Part shown: positions 62,001-64,000 of the stretch, piece after piece
Numbering within the stretch: the first letter of the stretch is position 1
How the letters are laid out: each line of letters starts with the position of its first letter
Assembly (NCBI RefSeq): GCF_900101265.1
Contig: NZ_FMZS01000005.1
Location: 124,001 to 188,000, forward strand
From: Massilia sp. PDC64
GTDB lineage: Bacteria > Pseudomonadota > Gammaproteobacteria > Burkholderiales > Burkholderiaceae_D
DNA length: 64,000 nucleotides
Direction: 5' to 3'
Translations under genes and position numbers: made by a program
The notes under the pieces: model-generated
Told to the model about the DNA's origin: nothing
Seen by the model: only the letters and a program-made list of their open reading frames with translations
Databases searched by the model: none

Positions 62001-63136
62001 GGGCTGCCGTCCAGGGTGGCGGTGAACGTGTAGGGTGGACGCTGGCCGGACGCGTCGACCACCATGCGCGTCCGCTGCGGCAGCATCGCGGTGGCCGTGT
62101 CGCCCGTGCGCGTGATGCCGATCGGCTGGTTGCCGGGACCGTAGAAGCGCGCCGAGACGCCGATCGGCGCGCCCTGGTTGATGACGGAGACGTCGAAGTC
62201 GCCCGTGATGCCGGGCGTGTTCCCGAGGCCGATCAGCAGGTTGCTGGCGCCGGCCGACACGGCGACGTCGTTCATCCCGTGCGGCGCCACGAACAGGCGC
62301 ACGACGGGGAGGTACAGGCCGGTCCAGTTCTCGTCGTAGCCGAACTGCGCCAGCACCTCCGGCGGCGTATAGCCGTTCGACAGGTCCAGCACGGCACTGC
62401 GGAAGCCGAAGCCCACCACGTTCGAATCGCCGATGAACGCGTAGGGCGGCGTCATCGTGATCAGTTCGGCCGTACCGAGGTCGCTGCCGTCGTCCAGGCT
62501 GGACGCGCCCAGGCTCAGGAGGTTGAAGGCGAGGACCCCGGCCGCGTCCTGCGACAGCTGCATGCGCAGCTTGGGCAGGGTGAACGACACGACCGTGTTG
62601 GCCGCATCGCGCTCCAGCAGGCCGTCCGACTCGCGCAGCTTCGCGCCCTTCAGCATGGGCGGGCGCAGCACGACCGTCGTGAGCAGCATGTCGAGCGTGA
62701 ACTGGGCGCCGGGGTAATCCGACACGGGCATGTCGATCGGCAGCGTGTCGATCACGTTGAAGACGTCGGTCGCAGGGGCCGGCACGCCCGTCGCGGCCGC
62801 GATGATGGGCGAGCCCACGCGTGGCGCGAACAGTTCGAAGGCGATCTGCGTGTCCTGGATGTCGATCCACGGATCGCGCCGCGTGGGATCGTCCTGCGGA
62901 TGCAGTCCGCCGGCGGTGGCGGTGACGGTCAGGCGCGCATTCGGCAGGTCGAGCACGGGACGCGCGGACGCGGCGAACTTCGCCACGCCGCGGATCGTCG
63001 TGCCTTCGGCCGCGCCGGCCGCCTCGTAGTGGTCGACATAGATGGCGCCCAGCGCCGCCTGCCAGTCGCCCAGCGTCGTGCCGAGCAGTTGATAGGGCGA
63101 GACCAGGTCGAGCAGCGAAAGAGGGAAAGCAGGCAT
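56024..63136 (-). CDS. Giant multidomain protein with internal OmpA-like module
   Basis: The 2370-residue protein is the first gene of the operon, with AAGGAG 6 bases before the ATG. It has no signal peptide. Residues about 1-570 are beta-rich with repeated VxFD-type strands. Residues about 580-660 contain an OmpA-like module (TIEITGWASNEDDPNDVDYN, then LLSRRRAEAFAHIIRA), which in other proteins binds peptidoglycan. Residues about 900-1410 are hydrophobic, glycine-rich beta segments that recall very large DUF6603-type proteins, a loose resemblance only. The last 900 residues hold scattered fibronectin-like strands. Function and location are unknown. A cytoplasmic assembly partner or a substrate of a dedicated secretion system are both possible. 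Confidence 0.65.
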   Translation of the reverse strand: MPAFPLSLLDLVSPYQLLGTTLGDWQAALGAIYVDHYEAAGAAEGTTIRGVAKFAASARPVLDLPNARLTVTATAGGLHPQDDPTRRDPWIDIQDTQIAFELFAPRVGSPIIAAATGVPAPATDVFNVIDTLPIDMPVSDYPGAQFTLDMLLTTVVLRPPMLKGAKLRESDGLLERDAANTVVSFTLPKLRMQLSQDAAGVLAFNLLSLGASSLDDGSDLGTAELITMTPPYAFIGDSNVVGFGFRSAVLDLSNGYTPPEVLAQFGYDENWTGLYLPVVRLFVAPHGMNDVAVSAGASNLLIGLGNTPGITGDFDVSVINQGAPIGVSARFYGPGNQPIGITRTGDTATAMLPQRTRMVVDASGQRPPYTFTATLDGSPLAPVAPSMPNVFDVDLGSDGTGSIVVGAASGGGTPAQLTIAAGPRTGSTVPGTPVVAEARFNTDSITRDGTPVGAPPFRLLARNNSSITITLDPPNPATTWKVRKPPASPAVDKPAGEACTIELGPNESAEVEATTPDVGAGPETVSAYFRFDRPTNIQLPEHDPTTGIDYVAGLPGTVGPTPTADVTNPANSSTGPAATDAPASAFTGSPVGSSYAARLDRIPAGSTIEITGWASNEDDPNDVDYNFLLSRRRAEAFAHIIRAAAPGKNFHFTLLGRGPVGSSDLDTRRTNWRADAKLPAAPLRGTVTRGTVSRGPSDVPQIPVITPDPAPTQPTPPSWFRALGAKVRIVRDEFVAVEVYGEFDINTPSEQFIQQNGGDPGMEPVLRGMGSNPMDGVIKARIVFQIDNATGDWSALAYLGADPADKDGLVMTGQLPGQPLLAEGNFGRNLLGMTALFAPLLDAAAPANPASGDMVPAVLAIGGVALATGLAQAGYFNVERVVLWGGEIAVRKRANGTEVAILGDIETAVSANVEIGGITLLTIPRKSPLSVRYKAIGMRFGNTPGERDFQFRPVFDSSRGYSIDLTSGGGITVPDPLGQFIKILGARVARTNPLSFEFDLGLNADLGVVTFDRARVRLKFAEEGGVAGVELTAFGAGVNIPGVLVGKGSFELGEEVGGAIDLQLVPIDTRVRAVLKVTHVAGRTGVFVALELELPVAIPLGGSGLGIYGFLGMFAMHYARDEDGLTGPTIALDWLKNKADGDPTNPDAWKGNPDHWAFGVGATIGTMGSSVVFNLKGVFMLELPGPRILLMMKARLLQPMPALKDKNAEGNLLAVIDLDAGRGTLTIGIVADYTIDPLIKIRVPIEAFFNLKKGEDWHLYLGQRSDPVQCTILSVIDASGYLMLSGNGLPAYPDAGLPQVYGFAIGTGLRAAFTWGSVPARLYLRIGAGFDAVLGFDPFRLAGRLYVRGELVLFILSISAYAELDVDVGENVLPDGRRERISKIDGEICGEVDLFFFTIKGCVDFHLGATNVPKLPAPPLVRDLKLVSRSPALVLGTGTDRPVDGAIGTATEGGVTDKTPVVPIDAIPVLMLSVPPVDDNLKVFGSAPLNHPGAAENGWQQQGKNWVRYEITKVELAGPVGDGDKPSVWWTLKNPVDPASAQLEVQLALLAWTPNATPKAYTRSEYQEETIRERWGTVCHKAAPATSVLWTFRYEQLGPSKDGWIVDGEAWPDPPDTVRSRPPVTTLEVTESWRCGIDLVDRKRGIDPAFVTGTPAPCPREPKPTPRPVPGTVDPTTGAPRPAVRQRDAVRAQVARVAGFKRIDALPATRLTWAATAARLQAGQPLSRAELATSAVHLATAATSPTEPQRCEAKVLASPLNDDGRVIALGNPADEKAVKQAWHALGFEPPELFNGIVLHSGEIAAGRLLLFVLSTLVRKENILVRQRAKDGTLLAEQAVTLADVVPTRPVPAEWMSAAGPWRDDVQLAAGYLAALGGTTSTQGNKAYLPVIVEIKGADKVHTIEIGQSPRDPIRPEEQRLLMRPYYLAVAEFMHAEEIARHDWDETTTTRNHGAVEAALSDDACGHALLAPDTSYQVNVEWKVQTTDQDTRPTAAETAAIDATTETRAYHFRTDGAAPAKLDPWVLTTLPEEGESHVFGHEPLSFVFATNDVSQLYAAYGKKLQVRIKAASFRRPVSTPSVPHPFPIDADTLDDVKGGLLSPWEESVRAVLQEDGGKPCVDFEAEVVRHSKVTVPIPLDPYTDYVVDIEAVDEDAPENTVGDRVLRRSFSTSAYGTLGEFANTFLGTRPEHRYVEPGRIATLSSTFASHAPQGSELDEAMITAGLGPMGTPTAPRVVALWEQPDPDVAPQPVAVIVDSPEPLHRTRLVPTKVTDPVPSAPERYEMLPETWLELAQMPGAPDLVEHVIPAPGGQRVIVVLKAGSRGTNGLALGLKRERFADKPYLFDATWPADPVKITYVPLLGAPWEEQA

Positions 63137-63476
63137 TGCGGTCTCCTTCAGGCGTCGAGGACCCGTACGGGCGGCACGAGGCCTCTCGCACGATGAGATT
63201 CAGAAACGGCGACGGTTGTTCTGGAAGTGCGGCGTACTGGCCCCGGCCGCGCGAAAGTGGGCCGGGAAGGGAATGGTTTCTTATTGTTGTAGCGGAGTCG
63301 ACCGGGAATAATTTAACTTCAATTTTGTTAAATCACAAGCGGTCGGTTGCAAAATTTTCGTAAATATGTTTGTTGCTTATCCAGGGTGGATAAGCAGGCG
63401 CTCCTGAAGGGAAATTGTAAAAAAAGCCCGGAAGCCGACACCGGCTCCCGGGCTCATTTCAGGCCTTCGGCACTGC
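63137..63476. other. Gap between the giant-protein operon and the PEP-CTERM gene
   Basis: The 340-bp AT-rich gap probably holds the promoter of the leftward three-gene operon (AT-rich 63275-63375). An inverted repeat GCTTATCC/GGATAAGC with a 5-base loop lies at 63375-63395 and could be an operator or small hairpin. TTAAC/GTTAA repeats flank 63316-63334. The PEP-CTERM gene terminator is at 63418-63454. No gene is seen. Confidence 0.55.
63418..63454 (-). terminator. Rho-independent terminator of the PEP-CTERM gene
   Basis: On the minus strand AGCCCGGGAGCCG pairs with CGGCTTCCGGGCT over a 4-base loop (13 bp, one mismatch), followed by a T run at 63418-63424. It lies 22 bp past the stop at 63477. 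Confidence 0.85.
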
Positions 63477-64000
63477 TCAGTATCTGCACGCTTCCCGTCC
63501 ACGCCACGCCAGCATCGCGAGCACGGCCACCAGCATCAGCGCCGCCGTCGACGGTTCCGGAATCTTCGTCACGCTACTCACCCGTGTCGAAGGCGCCGCC
63601 ACGAGGACTTGCTGGCCGACGGGGGCAAACGGTTGCAGGAACAGGTTGCCCAGGTCGCCGTCGGCGCCCAGGTAGTGCGTCGCATCGGACAGGGCCCAGC
63701 CGAACGTCGTGCCGATGTCGCCCGGCGCCATCGCGAAGCTGACGTCGAAGCCGAACTTGCCGCCGAGCTGGATGGCCTGGACGAGGTCGCCGCCGCCGGC
63801 GGCATTCCCGAACACGAAGGGACCGGGCGCGGTGCCCGCGACCGTGCCCGTCAGGCTTGCGGCGCCGTCGAGCGCGCCCGTCAGGTTGCTGACGATCGCG
63901 GTTGCGGCCGGGGCGCCGTCCAGTCCCAGGAAATACAGGTCCAGGAAGGCGGGCCCCGAACCGAGCGACGCCGTGTCGATGTCGACGTGGTAGAGCGGGG
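63477..64000 (-). CDS. PEP-CTERM sorted secreted protein (partial at right edge)
   Basis: The frame is open from the window edge to a TGA at 63477 and gives about 173 C-terminal residues; the true start lies to the right of the window. It ends in the PEP-CTERM tripartite signal: IPEPSTAALMLVAVLAM, a hydrophobic helix, then the basic WRGREACRY. Exosortase recognises this tail and passes the protein to the surface or matrix, often with exopolysaccharide. The body (LYHVDIDTASL, then LDLYFLGLDG and GDIGTTFGWAL) resembles the NF038129 family of such proteins. The promoter and signal peptide are not in the window. Confidence 0.85.
   Translation of the reverse strand, partial: PLYHVDIDTASLGSGPAFLDLYFLGLDGAPAATAIVSNLTGALDGAASLTGTVAGTAPGPFVFGNAAGGGDLVQAIQLGGKFGFDVSFAMAPGDIGTTFGWALSDATHYLGADGDLGNLFLQPFAPVGQQVLVAAPSTRVSSVTKIPEPSTAALMLVAVLAMLAWRGREACRY

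Noticed and set aside
49026..63136. A contractile phage-tail or tailocin interpretation of the giant operon
   Set aside because: No sheath, tube, baseplate, lysis or tape-measure proteins are seen beside it. Only fibronectin-like and OmpA-like pieces overlap with such systems.
49392..63196. Very long plus-strand frames (over 2000 codons) opposite the giant minus-strand genes
   Set aside because: They are dominated by Arg/Ala/Gly, lack domains and match the mirror frame of the coding strand in a GC-rich genome. The minus-strand genes have ribosome sites, ATGA coupling and domains.
1..64000. CRISPR arrays, tRNA or rRNA genes, IS elements
   Set aside because: No regularly spaced repeats, no cloverleaf-like sequence, no transposase frame and no terminal inverted repeats were recognised by reading. 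A tRNAscan or ISfinder run would settle it.

Overview
The window reads as a chromosomal segment of a high-GC betaproteobacterium, most likely Oxalobacteraceae (Massilia/Duganella/Herbaspirillum-like). This rests on a PEP-CTERM protein, sugar-utilisation loci each built on a TonB-dependent receptor (TBDR), a catabolic cluster like those of Herbaspirillum, and uniform GC-rich codon use. The genus is an inference.

Region 1 (1-13673) is a catabolic cluster for a hydrophobic aromatic. A left-to-right operon entering from outside the window carries a YCF48-like protein end, an RND/MMPL exporter, an alpha/beta hydrolase, an extradiol-type VOC dioxygenase, a Rieske ferredoxin, a flavin monooxygenase, an SDR and a cyclase. 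A NodD-like LysR regulator is convergent with it. The regulator is divergent from a second operon: SMP-30 hydrolase, FAH-family enzyme, epimerase and a chemoreceptor. The content recalls the flavonoid-degradation (fde) locus of Herbaspirillum seropedicae. A minus-strand MFS transporter follows.

Region 2 (15042-29060, minus strand) is an alpha-galactoside/N-acetylgalactosamine locus: GH27 and GH36 enzymes, a TBDR, an AgaR-like DeoR regulator, an amidohydrolase, a frameshifted BadF-type sugar kinase, AgaS, KbaZ and a DMT permease. TTTCG repeats spaced 10 bp lie upstream of the TBDR and of the operon head and probably bind the DeoR protein.

Region 3 (29319-34894, minus strand) is a signalling island with an orphan receiver, two hybrid histidine kinases and a FIST sensor. 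A decayed CE1 esterase end, a strong terminator and a sugar-porter MFS gene follow.

Region 4 (37024-47334, plus strand) holds an OsmC-YcaO fusion protein, then a TBDR-GH5-GH30-GH5 beta-glucan locus preceded by three near-identical LacI-type operators. A diguanylate cyclase (47427-49016) closes it.

Region 5 (49026-63136, minus strand) is the most unusual part: three very large genes in one operon (2370, 1267 and 1055 residues) with no signal peptides. They show only an internal OmpA-like module, fibronectin-like segments and a phospholipase-D-like fold that has lost catalytic residues. I cannot assign a function. A PEP-CTERM gene runs off the right edge. I saw no tRNA, rRNA, CRISPR array or insertion sequence.
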